Source of the DNA: Phytophthora hibernalis
Taxonomy: Eukaryota > Oomycota > Peronosporomycetes > Peronosporales > Peronosporaceae
Reading direction: 5' to 3'
DNA length: 64,000 nt
Assembly (NCBI GenBank): GCA_012656075.1
Contig: JAAKBF010000224.1
Location: forward strand, 620,001 to 684,000
The number at the start of each line of letters is the position of its first letter. Positions within the stretch are counted from its first letter, which is position 1. Below are positions 1 to 9,759 of the stretch, piece by piece. The notes below the pieces were generated by a model. That model made no database searches, had not been told where the DNA came from, and saw nothing but the letters and a program-made list of their open reading frames with translations. The position numbers were made by a program, and so were the translations under genes.

Positions 1-111
1 TGAGAAGGGCGCAACCATGTGATCAATTTGCTCTCATTCACAGGCCGTGCTGCTTTCCACTCGGAATTTGCGCCGCCAGCACTCAAGTGGTTCGTTTGAG
101 CAGTACTAACG

Positions 112-490
112 ATGATATTGAAGTTGATGTCTCAGAGCTTCCGATGGTGCCTACGACCTGGAAAGGCAAGTCTTCGTGGTCTTTGCCTGGCACTTATTGG
201 GTTGTCCGTCTTCGCATCTGTCATTCAGTGGAATATTGCACCAACGACGGGTTTCTTTCAGCGACAAGACGAGTCTAAACCGCCAGTAACCAGTGTCCTG
301 CATCCCCGCACCCCAGACATCCCCGCTTAACCGAGATATCAGTGTTCCCCGTGCACTACATCATTGGTAGTGAATGGGGTCGAGAAGGCTACGACGACAT
401 CGAAACCGAAGGTCTCTGCTACACTGTTCATTTCCTAGGCTTCAAGTGCTGGGGGTGCCCAAAGCCGCCATCCAACACGCGTAGACCATA
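112..490 (+). pseudogene. GT62 (Anp1-like) glycosyltransferase relic with internal deletion
   Basis: A short copy of the gene that follows at 956. It keeps an N-terminal signal-anchor-like segment (hydrophobic LCLALIGLSVFASVI after a basic start). A stem piece (SVLHPRTP) matches SVLHPLTP in the downstream copy. It then jumps at about 340-350 to the last roughly 40 codons of the family (HYIIGSEWGREGYDDIETEG, then HFLGFKCW). The whole catalytic middle, including the region with the metal-binding aspartates, is absent. The two retained pieces are in different frames. It must have arisen by tandem duplication followed by a deletion of about 1 kb. No function is expected. Confidence 0.75.
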
Positions 491-499
491 GCGAACATT

Positions 500-930
500 T
501 CTATCAAGAGCATTTCCTTCGCAGGTTCCAATCTCGTGAATTTGCTGTGCTCCATGAACCCGGTTATTGGATTCTCGAGTACGCTAATGGTCTGGTTCTT
601 CCTCTAACTCCATCTTCGCAATACCATAAACGCAACCGTGAACAAACTCAACAAATTCTACGACGACCAAGTCGAAAACGAAATGTTGGATTCGTGCTTT
701 CCACAGCGAATGATAGTACGGCAGGCATGATTCTACACTTCCCATATCGATTGAAGACCGCACTCTAGATGTATCGCATAGTGTGGCCCTTACGTACCGG
801 TACTTCCGAACCTGCTCAAAACAATTACTTCGAAGTATTTGCTCTTTTTTACTGTGAACTTATTAATAACTGCAAGTACCTTAGTATTTTTCTGCAACTG
901 TTCACAAAAATGGAAGGCCGTTAGCCCCAA
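500..930. other. intergenic, no gene recognised
   Basis: Sequence between the GT62 relic and the second GT62 copy. An open frame at 547-768 has no recognisable domain, and its codon use gives no support for a gene. The end near 830-900 is AT-rich and could hold the promoter of the 956 gene, but no initiator match stands out. Confidence 0.4.
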
Positions 931-955
931 AAAATGAGTCGAAGTCGCACCTTAA

Positions 956-2191
956 ATGTGGCAAAAAGGCGTGAAAGCGCACGACGTTCGTGTTGTCCGC
1001 CCAAGTTTTTGGCGCGTTGGAGCGCTCGTCACTCTCGGGTTGTTTGTTTTGGTGGTGCATTCGTGTGTGAAACTGCAATTGAAGGTCCTCGATACTCCGG
1101 AGACGTTGATCCCACCCCGAGCAGTGTCCTGCACCCGTTGACTCCGATCCAAGCTCCACTCAATCCAAGTGTCAAGTTTTCTGCGAGGACGACAAGTGGT
1201 CTCTTTGCAGAAAGTGATGGGACTTTTCCACAATTTGGCAAAACGGAGCCAGGTCTCCACTATCGCGTGGAAAACACTCTACTACTGGACCAAGTTCGAC
1301 GATCAGCAGGAGATGCTGTGCTGCTTATGGTGGTGTTCAACGACGCCGAGTCGTGGGGACCGGGCCGAAAAGTGACCGACTTTTTCGACTTGATACGGAC
1401 ATTCGACTACCCCATGGGGCAGATCTCCATCACCATGCTCACATCGTCGGTTGACGAGTTCTGGAAGATCAAACGCCTCGTTGTACAGCTCATTCGCGAG
1501 TATGTACAGCTCACAGTCATTTTCGCAACGATTTCGCTCAAGAAGGACTCACTCGAGACAACCGCCATGCGGATTCGTTGCAGAACAACCGACGTCGAAT
1601 GCTCGCTCGGTACCGCAACTACGCTCTACTAGCAACGATGCAGGGGTGGCACCAACATGTTGTGTGGCTCGACGCCGATATCAAGACCGTTCCGGGAGAC
1701 TTGATGCGGAGGATGGTTCAGTGTAAGTGGTTGCTAAGCGGAGACTTGTAGAGGTGGTTGCTAACGAGCTTGTCATTGGCACAGCTGGACGAGACATTGT
1801 CGAGCCAATGTGCATCCGAATGCATCACGAGAACTCAACGCCCGACGACTGGTACGAGTACGACCTCAATGCGTGGGTGGGGAAGCGGCATATCCGCCCA
1901 GTGCTGCGAGATGGAGCGTTTGTGCCTGGCCCCTCGAGGGTGAAGCACATGTGGGATCTCCGCGGAAAGAAGCAGGAGTTCATGGCGCTGGACTCGGTCG
2001 GAGGCACGATGCTCTATGTCAATGCCGACGTCCATCGCCAAGGCGTCCTGTTCGCAATACACCATGTCATAGGCAGCGAGTGGGAAGAGGAAGGCTACGA
2101 CGCCATTGAGACCGAAGGACTCTGCTATACGGCGCATTTCCTGGGCTTCAAATGCTGGGCCATGCCGCAAGATCTCATCGTCCACGCCTAG
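956..2191 (+). CDS. GT62 family (Anp1/mannan polymerase-like) glycosyltransferase
   Basis: A type II Golgi glycosyltransferase of the family that includes yeast Anp1/Van1/Mnn9, which extend mannan chains. Seen in order: a hydrophobic anchor near the N terminus (RVGALVTLGLFVLVV); a stem; a domain with MLTSSVDEFWKIKRL; then RMLARYRNYALLATM and HVVWLDADIK, the family's DxD-type metal site; and a C-terminal block GGTMLYVNADVHRQGVLF plus FLGFKCWAMPQDL. One intron is supported at 1723-1784 (GTAAGT..ACAG, branch-like GCTAAC at 1760); splicing joins MRRMVQ to SGRDIVEP in frame. Two single-base losses break the frame: a C run at 1115-1118 and a C at 1524. An alternative start is the ATG at 934. Whether it is functional depends on whether those losses are sequencing errors. 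The substrate in oomycetes is unknown to me. Confidence 0.75.
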
Positions 2192-2660
2192 TGTTGAGTT
2201 ATCGGCGCTATAGTGATAGTATCGGAGCTGAGGCCTCATTTCTATTGTTCCTAATAGTGTTGTTCTACCTGCAAAACGTTGATGCTGCGAAAGCAGATAA
2301 ATTTGAGTTTTGCGATCAATCAGACAAAACCCGGGTTGACGTAATATTCAATAGTTGAGCGGTTCTATTTGTAGCTATTCGGCATGGTTGCGTCCAAAAT
2401 CATAAATAATTGTCATCCCGCATTGGTGCCTTCAACATTCACTCCTGCATTCCGCACGCGTTCGAGCCCCCACACTTCTTGCTGCGCCTGAAAACTGCTT
2501 GTTCTACACCGAGAGGTATGCGTGCTGCTGTGCAAGGGTAGTCGAGGCTAATATCCAGCTATTAGCGCAGCTGCAATTGTGATACACTCCGCGCCAGGTT
2601 AAATCAGCCACCCCTATTTGCTACTGTAACTCTGTCAATATTTCGAGTTGACGCTCGCTG
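2192..2660. other. intergenic, no gene seen
   Basis: Between the GT62 stop and the Copia coding remnant. I searched by eye for a 5' LTR matching sequence after 5620 and found none. No open frame here resembles a protein. Confidence 0.4.
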
Positions 2661-2693
2661 TTTGGATATGTTCGATCTGCCACGTTTCTACAT

Positions 2694-3945
2694 GTGGCGC
2701 TTCGGCCGTCATCATGGCCGCTCCGCCGCCGCCTCGGCCACCTGAACACACAGAGCGTGCAACAACTTCTCGCTGATCTGAAGTTTCCGTGGAGAGGCGT
2801 AATGGAGCAGGCGTGTCCGACCTGTGTGAGTGAAAAGCTGACGCAGAAGCCATTCGCTGCTAAGAAGGTCCGGACGCTGCAGAAGAATCAGCTCCTACTT
2901 GCGATTGACAACGTCGGTCCGATGCAAGTGACGGCGCGTGATGGCTACACGGGCCTGGTGAACATCGTGATTGAGCCATTTCACCTCGATATGGCCTACC
3001 CTCCGTGACAAGAGCTCTCGATCTCAACTTGATGCGATCGAGGACTGCATCGCGAAGCTCAAAGCGTACGCTGCAGACTATCGTGTCGCGTTTCTGAAAT
3101 CGGACAACGCTGCTGAGTATGCGGGTGGCGAGATCGCTGCTTACAGCAAGAAGAGCAGTATCGTGCAGGAGTTTAGCACTCCGTACAGCCCTCAGCAAAA
3201 CTGGAAGGTAGAGCGCGGCAATCGCGTCATTGTAGAGATGGCGAGGTCCATGATGCTTGGAGCTCACCTGCCAATGCAGTACTGGGCAGATGCTGTCGCC
3301 TGTGCTGCGTACGTGCGCAACCGGTGCCCGACAAAAGTCCTTAATGGTAAGACACCCATGGAGGCTTTGCTGGGCAAAGTACCAGACATCAGTAATCTTC
3401 GCGTCTTTGGATGCAAGGTGCAAGCCTTAGTTCCCAAGGAACACCGGAAGAAATTGGACGCGAAGACGCGAAATGGAATTTTTGTTGGCTACGCAACGGG
3501 CGGCGCGAAACTGGCTCACATTCCCGGAACTGGCGCCGGAGATACGATTACGGCACGCACGGTTGTGTTTTATGAGGACCAGTTCTTGCCCGCGCCCGCC
3601 GACGGTGAGATCACGATCAGTACGCAATTAGAAGACACGGTGCAGGACCTTGTGGCACGCACCAACCAGCAATTGCGTCTGGAAGCCATCGAAGAAGAAA
3701 AGGAAGATGTGGTCATAGGACCGGCTGACTTTGAGGAGCAACTAACAACACCGGCGCCAAGTTCAACCCGTCAGGAACCAGTGGGAGTAGCTCGGCTCCA
3801 AGCTCGGCTGAGAGGCGATCCGCGTCAAGAGAAGGCGTCTCATCCTCCCCGTCGATCCAGCCGACTACTGAATCCCAGTCAGCGACGCCTGGACTTCGAG
3901 GAATCACATATGTCCTTGGAGGAAGTGTGCAACATGATTGAATAG
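2694..3945 (+). pseudogene. Copia integrase part
   Basis: Begins with the GAG-pre-integrase motif RRRLGHLNTQSVQQLL and CPTC, followed by GPMQVTARDGYTGLVN. After a frame change near 2970 comes the integrase core with FLKSDNAAEY, where Copia elements have a conserved D-N-G/A-E, and FSTPYSPQQN. The usual QQNGVVER motif reads QQNWKVER, so a normally conserved glycine is lost. RNRCPTKVLNGKTPMEAL and FGCKV are typical family landmarks. It ends at an in-frame TAG at 3943-3945, after which the same frame continues into the reverse transcriptase. Confidence 0.85.
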
Positions 3946-3978
3946 CGTGTTGCCCCAGCGCGGTTCGATGGCACAAAT

Positions 3979-5622
3979 GTGCGCGACGGATTCATCTACC
4001 GGGAAATGACGCCAAGCGACATCGAAAACTGGGCACTCGGAGTAGAGCCAATCAATCTTGAAGAAGTCGAGCAGGCTAAGGATCGACACGAGTGGGAGGA
4101 TGCCATGTACGACGAAATCCGAAGCCTTTTGGAGAACGAAACGTTTGTGGAGGTTCCGTTACCGCCTGGTCGCTCGGCGATCAAGTCCAAGTGGGTATTC
4201 AAGATGAAGGTCAATGCAGATGGAACCTTGGACAAGTACAAGGCCCGAGTCGTCGCCAAGGGTTTTAGTCAGCGTTATGGCGAAGACCATACTGAGACCT
4301 TCAGTCCCGTTGTACGACACAGCACCGTCAGAGTCGTGGTTGTGGTTGTGGTGCAGCGCCGTATGCACCGCATGCAACTTGACATCAAGACTGCATTCTT
4401 AAACTCGGAGTTGGACGAAGAAATCTACCTCGAACCAGTCGAAGGATTTGAGTCTCCTGATGGGCACGTGTGGCGGCTACTGCGGGCGCTGTACGGACTG
4501 AAGCAGGCTTCCAACGCCTGGTACGTCAACTTCACGGCGTTTCTGTTGAGTCTCGGGTTTCGTCAGGGTGCGGCAGACACATGCCTATTCGTGAAAGGGA
4601 GTGACGAGGACCTGGTGATCGTTCTTCTGTACGTGGACGACATTTTAGCGTTTGCCATGCAAGATGGTGACCTTACTGAGCTCAAGACAGCTGTTGAGCA
4701 AGCGTACAGTGTCAATTACTACGCGGACGTCAACTATTTCCTGGGCCTGGAGCTACAATGGTCGGCTGGAGGCGACGAGGTGCGCCTCAACCAGCAAAAG
4801 TACACGACAACTATTCTGTAGCGATTTGGTATGCAACGTGCACGAGCTGTGCGCACACCAATGGAGGATCGCTATCGCGACCATTTGTTCAAGGTGCAGG
4901 AGCCGATAGATTTCCGTCCGCGTCCGGCAATTGGAGCTCTGATGTACATATCTGTAATCAGCAGACAGGACATTATCACAGCAGTGAGGATCCTCGCTCA
5001 AGAGCTCGAGCTTCCAACTGACAGCGTGAAGAACGGCGTGGATCGCGTGTTTCGCTACCTGAACGGGACACGCGACTTTGGACTCACGTTCAAAAGTGGT
5101 GCGGACAAAGGTCTGGTGGTGTACTGCGCCGCAGCATTTTCAGTGGAGAGGGATTCAAAGTCCGCGACAGGCTACGCAATTTACTACGACGGCTGCCTTG
5201 TCGAGTGGGGGTCCAAGAAGCAGTCTATGGTGACTCTGTCCTCGACTGAAGCCGAGTACATCGCTAGGTGTGACGGCGTCCAGGAGTGTATCGGGCTCAA
5301 CATGGTTTTGAAGGACTTGGGGCTCGAAGTGAACGAGATTCTCCTGATGGAAGATAATCAAGGAGCTCAGCATCTGGCCGAGAACAAAGCAGTGACGCAA
5401 CGCTCGCGCCACATCAACACAAAGTACCATTGGTTGCGTGAGAAGGTGGCGCTTCACGAGGTTCGAGTCCAGTACTGCCCGACCAGCGAGATGGTCGCTG
5501 ACCATTTTATGAAGTCGCTTGGAGCGATCAAGTTTCAGTACTTCCGAAGCGAACTCGGCGTTCGTCGAGTGGGAGTGTTGGGCGCTCAAGGACGAGCGAC
5601 GAACGGAGCTGACCACAACTGA
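3979..5622 (+). pseudogene. Copia reverse transcriptase and RNase H part
   Basis: Reverse transcriptase landmarks in order: SKWVFKMKVNADGTLDKYKA, ARVVAKGFSQ, LDIKTAFLNSEL (first catalytic Asp), ALYGLKQA and LLYVDDILAF (YVDD active site). An in-frame TAG lies at 4819-4821. The same frame then continues as RFGMQRARAV into RNase H with SKSATGYAIYY, LSSTEAEYIA, EDNQGA and RHINTKYHW. The RNase H motif normally read as YxDADFA is VVYCAAAFS here, so an acidic catalytic residue is replaced by Ala. Two stops plus this loss make it inactive. Confidence 0.85.
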
Positions 5623-5623
5623 C

Positions 5624-6667
5624 CACAGTGGCATATCTAAGGCGCGCACTGTCGACGAAGGTGCAGGGCCGGTGCAGACCGTACAGGTTGAAGTCAAGCA
5701 CAACTCGAGTCATCTTGGGTCATCTTGGAGAATCCAGTTGCCGACAGCGCGGCATCCAATGGTGGGGCGCCACGGATGCGCATCACGCATGTTGTGGCTT
5801 CATGTAAGAGAATTGCAGGTGAGCAGTAGCAAGCACTGTAGTTCGTTTTTTTTTAGCTTTACCCCACATCAATTACTTTCCAACTTTTTCTCTACCCCTC
5901 AAGTCTCCAGCACCCCACGGCTGTGGCCCTCGCGTCCGTCTCCGCCAACTTCCTCTGCATCTAAGGCCTTCTAACAATAGGGCGACCAAGTCTCGCTATA
6001 TGGGCTTCTTTCGTCGTGGAGACGGACCCAGAGACAAACAAAAAGACTGCAGAGTGCCCAAGATGCAATCAAGGAGCTGGAGTATACACAAATTCATCCA
6101 CTGTTGTCGAAAGCGGTATGCAAGCTGGTTTTCATCTACTCAAACTACGCGAAAGGCAATGGATACCTCAACATCGAGAGCGTCCAGTCGCCGTTAGAAG
6201 ATTGGAGCGATAAAGACAGCGACTACGACAGCGATGCGTTCGAGGATCGCAATGCAGAGAGCTCGACGAGTGATATCGACAGCAGCACTTGTGATGATTG
6301 CGAGAGCCAGTTCTGCTTCTTACGCGGTGGACCACAGCTTGGAGTATGATGGCTCCCATGAGTGAAGCTGACAGCATGCTTTCCATCTAAAGACATCAAT
6401 TTTGCGGTTACCTTTTTTGGGTCGTATACGGGTCCGGTCGGGGTTTCGGATCTAGGTTATATAAAAATTACTTGCACTTGTTTGACCCCGAGTCCGGATT
6501 CTGACCATAGGAAAACGCCAGGAATTAACATGTACCGGTATATTAATAATATTAAGTCACTTTCAACACAATGTATCGTAAACTTCATTAATTAATGTTC
6601 TTGGGATACTCGTGCCTAAAGTGTGGTCGCTGACCAGTAGGACACTCACGCGTTGGCACTCGCCTGC
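5624..6667. other. gene-poor stretch after Copia
   Basis: Probably includes the degraded 3' end of the Copia element; I could not recognise an LTR. An open frame at 6104-6349 (81 aa) is acidic and Ser/Asp-rich at its C-terminal half (DKDSDYDSDAFEDRNAESS) but matches nothing I know. A pyrimidine-rich segment lies at 5845-5920. Confidence 0.3.
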
Positions 6668-6764
6668 GGACTTAGCGACGGCGCTGCGGGGCCCGCCCTC
6701 TCTCGCTTCGCTCGGGGGCGACGCTTCGCGTCCTGCCCCACCCCTCGCGTCTTACGCTAAGTCC
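6668..6764. repeat. GC-rich island bounded by a 10-bp inverted repeat
   Basis: GGACTTAGCG at 6668-6677 is exactly reverse-complemented as CGCTAAGTCC at 6755-6764. The interior is strongly GC-rich, unlike the AT-rich flanks. Open frames across it encode only low-complexity Arg/Gly text. It could be a fragment of a repeat element; its nature is unknown. Confidence 0.5.
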
Positions 6765-7194
6765 TCGTCTTCGGCCAGGCACGGTGCCTAGAAAAAATAA
6801 CTTCTTGTCAGTGCAACTACTCTGGCCCACGCGCCGACCATTGCAGACCTCCGCTCCGCTCCGGTTGCAAACGGTCTCTCTGAGGCCTCTCAAGTTTCTG
6901 CGGTTTAACAATGAGCCTTCAGCGGATGCTCAAAGTGTGAGGAAAGCCACCATAGCCAGTTGACCGGAACATTATTGATGCACAGTGATGAACTAGGTAC
7001 GTTGTTTAGTCTGGGAGATAGAATATTAGGCGTGGCGTTGGCATTGACGGAATTTATTTTCACCCCCTATTTATTGGTATTCACGAAAGCCCGCGTACTC
7101 GAAGCTCTTGTCGCAGTGCATGGTGTCGAGTCCACCGTGCATAGGCTCACATATTCCCTGCGCCGATATTAAATTTGTGCACGCAATCGTACTC

Positions 7195-7545
7195 AACCTG
7201 CGCACACTACTATCTCCCATGTACTCACTCATTAACACTCAACCTACTCGACGGCTCACACAACGTTACACTTTCGGCGCACACACTCAACACAGAACTT
7301 GTCTTGAGCTTCCATGAGCTCGCTCGTTCACACTCAACAAACCTATCGAGCTCATACACACGACACTCAAACTCAACGGGCCCACACTCTACACACTGAA
7401 TATATCTTCAGTCCAACAAGCTCGCTCGTTCACACTAAATATTGAACCTGTCGAGTCGACTCAACGGGTTCACACACTACACTCTACACACTGAATATAC
7501 CTGCAGTCCAACAAGCTCGCTCGTTCACACTCAGTCGAGGCTTGA
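7195..7545 (+). repeat. degenerate tandem/satellite repeat
   Basis: A segment containing TCTACACACTGAATATA, then CAGTCCAACAAGCTCGCTCG and TTCACACT occurs at about 7388-7436 and again at about 7484-7532, a spacing near 96 bp. Shorter related pieces (GAGCTCGCTCGTTCACACTCA) occur upstream from 7315. Copies differ by several substitutions. No coding capacity is seen. Confidence 0.6.
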
Positions 7546-8040
7546 CTCTAAATTCACTCTTTGTTGAACACGCAAAATATGTGTTAACAACACACTCATG
7601 TTGCACGAACGTTGACCCAGTTGACGTCAAATAATCCTCGTTGGGCTTCCCAATAGCTAGCTGACGACCCGAAAAATATTCTACCAATTTTGCTAATTTA
7701 ATGCAACACCTCGAGTCCTAACCTTTGAACACGCTAGACGTGCTTAACATGCTGGTGTCGATCACTGGCTTTTGCAGCGGATTAAACCGAATGAATCTGA
7801 TTGATCTGGTAAATAAATCTCGTTTCGCAGCGGACAAAAGCAACACTAGTTCCTGAAGAGCATTTTATCTTTTCATCAACATGGTATTTGAATCGAGAAA
7901 CCAGACGAAGTTTGATTTTCTAATTGTCTACCTAGCGTTTCTGTACCACACCACATGTTAAGTACGCCCTTTAGAAATGATTAGATTGCTAGGTACGCGT
8001 TTCTATCGGCTGAGCCATACAATAGAAAAGAGTTGAGACC
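7546..8040. other. intergenic, nothing recognised
   Basis: AT-rich sequence upstream of the lpxA-like gene. It presumably carries that gene's promoter; no clear initiator or other element was found. Confidence 0.3.
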
Positions 8041-8043
8041 AAC

Positions 8044-9482
8044 ATGTTGTGTCGAGGTCGATGGCAGCGCTTCTTGGCGACGGCCTCAAGCGCCTCTGGA
8101 TCGTCCTGTCGAGCCTTGGTACGTGTAGAAATCCTGTATCTGCTATTGTCATTTTTGTATTCGAGTTATTCACGCTGGCATCCTGACTTTCGTGGAATTT
8201 TGACAGTCCTCAGCGTCCGCAGAAGCGTTGGAAGAGCTGGTCGCCCACGCCACTCAGCAGGACGACATTTCTGCAGGACGAAGACGTGAAATTTCGAGAA
8301 GGTTGCAGGATTTCCAGGCTTCTGTAGCTATGGAGCGAGCGGCAGAAGTCCACGCGACAGCAGTGGTCCACCCCAATGCGGAGCTGGGGCCCAACGTCCT
8401 GGTAGGCCCGTACTCAGTCATTGGCCCAGGTCCGTAACGTCATTTTCTAAAGTTCTTATTGTAATATTTGACCACTAACGTTATTTTTGACACAGAGGTG
8501 GTGCTGGAGGCTGATGCTCGACTGCAGAGTCACGTGGTGATCGACGGCAAGACCCGCGTGGGCAGTGGCACTGTGGTTCATCCTTTTGCACGTTTGGGGG
8601 AGAACCGCAGGATAAAAAGCATCGGATGTTTGCTCAGGACGAGTCCAGAGACTTGACTCTGGCTGTCGGGAGCAATTGTGTCATTCGAGAGCACGTGACG
8701 GTGCACGGCAGCACTTCGTACTCGACCGCTCCGACGTCTGTGGGTGATGACTGTTGGTTGCTGTGTGGCGCTCATGTGGCCCACGACTCCCAGTTGGGGA
8801 GACGAGTTGTGGTCTCGAACAACGTGTGCATCGCTGGTCACGTGTCTATTGGAGACGGAGCTATCATCGGTGGACAGGTTGGCATCAAGCAGCACGTGAG
8901 CGTGGGTACGTTGGCCATGGTGGGCGGACAGAGTGCAGTGGACGGTGACGTGCTGCCCTACGGCTTGGTGGTGGGGAACCGCGCCAAGCTCGCAGGACTG
9001 AACCTTATCGGCTTGCGTCGTGCTGGTGTGTCCCGAGACGACATTAAGCTACTACTCAGGGTGTACCGCTACATTTTTGGCGCCCCTGCTTGCAAGAAGA
9101 CGGGCTTTGCGCCAGCTCTCGAGTACGTGTTGGGTTAGTGTATGGGGTTCCGTTGGACCGATTGCTAATTTGTTGTGTGTCTAGTTTGGCTTATAGGAAA
9201 CAGTCATCGAGCGCGCTATGGAGACAAAGGAGTTTCTGATCGCAGAAGGACTGGACAGTGAAAGGAGGCCCAAGGTGCACGAAATGGTACTGCCAAATTT
9301 ACTTTATATCGAGAAGAGGACACTTCTGGTGTTGACTGTTTTGGTTGTTGCTGTTGTATGTGCAGGTTGATTTTGTCGTGACTTCCCACAGCGCTTTCAT
9401 TCTTCGTTGTGTCACGCTGTCATCGCTACTCCCTCACATAAGAGTTAGTGTCGGTGCAAGAGGGATCGACTTAGAGTTTTGA
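8044..9482 (+). CDS. lpxA: UDP-N-acetylglucosamine O-acyltransferase (LpxA-like), spliced
   Basis: Transfers an acyl chain from ACP to the 3-OH of UDP-GlcNAc, the first step of lipid A-type synthesis. The N terminus (MLCRGRWQRFLATASSAS) is Arg/Ser-rich without acids and looks like an organelle presequence. Then comes a left-handed beta-helix of hexapeptide repeats: ATAVVHPNAELGPNVLVG, HPFARLGG, NCVIREHVTVH, GAHVAHDSQLGRRV (the HVAHD catalytic His region), NNVCIAGHVSIGDGAIIGG and GNRAKLAGLNLIGLRRAG. Introns fit at 8119-8206 (GTACGT..ACAG) and 8430-8495, both joining frames exactly. A G run of five at 8596-8600 is one base short; six restores HPFARLGGEPQDKKHR. The C terminus (ETVIERAMETKEFL.., VHEMVDFV) probably continues through introns near 9127-9196 and 9287-9365 to a stop at 9480. 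Those last splice sites are weak; otherwise the CDS stops at 9138. Confidence 0.82.
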
Positions 9483-9759
9483 GGAATTTAACCGGAAACC
9501 GAGAAACATGGGATGCTACTGACATTCAGCAAAAACTTTCTGTGGTGTGTTTCAGCAAAAAGGATTGGGCGTGATGATTATTGGCTGGGATGAAAGTGAT
9601 ACTACGTGGACCAGAATGTGCAGACACCGTCCCATGTATGACCTGCAACTCCCGACGGTTGCACTGAAGAACGTTTCGCTTGGCCGTCGAATTGGTTTTG
9701 CTCAAGTGCCGAGGTTGTCAGCCACTTCGTGATTTGGACAAAGCTCTCACGAACGGATC

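Larger units (their letters stand above)
2660..5623 (+). mobile_element. Ty1/Copia retrotransposon remnant, 5' truncated
   Basis: Order of domains is that of Copia pol: GAG-pre-integrase zinc finger (RRRLGHLN, then CPTC), integrase core, reverse transcriptase with YVDD, and RNase H. No gag or protease precedes it and no LTR pair was recognised, so the element has lost its 5' end. Decay is real rather than technical: a frame change of +1 type lies near 2970, and in-frame TAG codons lie at 3943 and 4819. The left limit is approximate. Confidence 0.9.

Noticed and set aside
2192..6000. LTRs flanking the Copia element
   Set aside because: No direct match between the left and right flanks could be seen; the element is treated as 5' truncated.
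6672..6911. Minus-strand 79-aa open frame as a gene
   Set aside because: Arg/Gly-rich low-complexity text across a GC-rich inverted-repeat island; no domain or start context.
8044..9138. lpxA as bacterial contamination
   Set aside because: The gene has introns with normal sites that restore the frame exactly, an organelle-like leader and eukaryotic neighbours on both sides.
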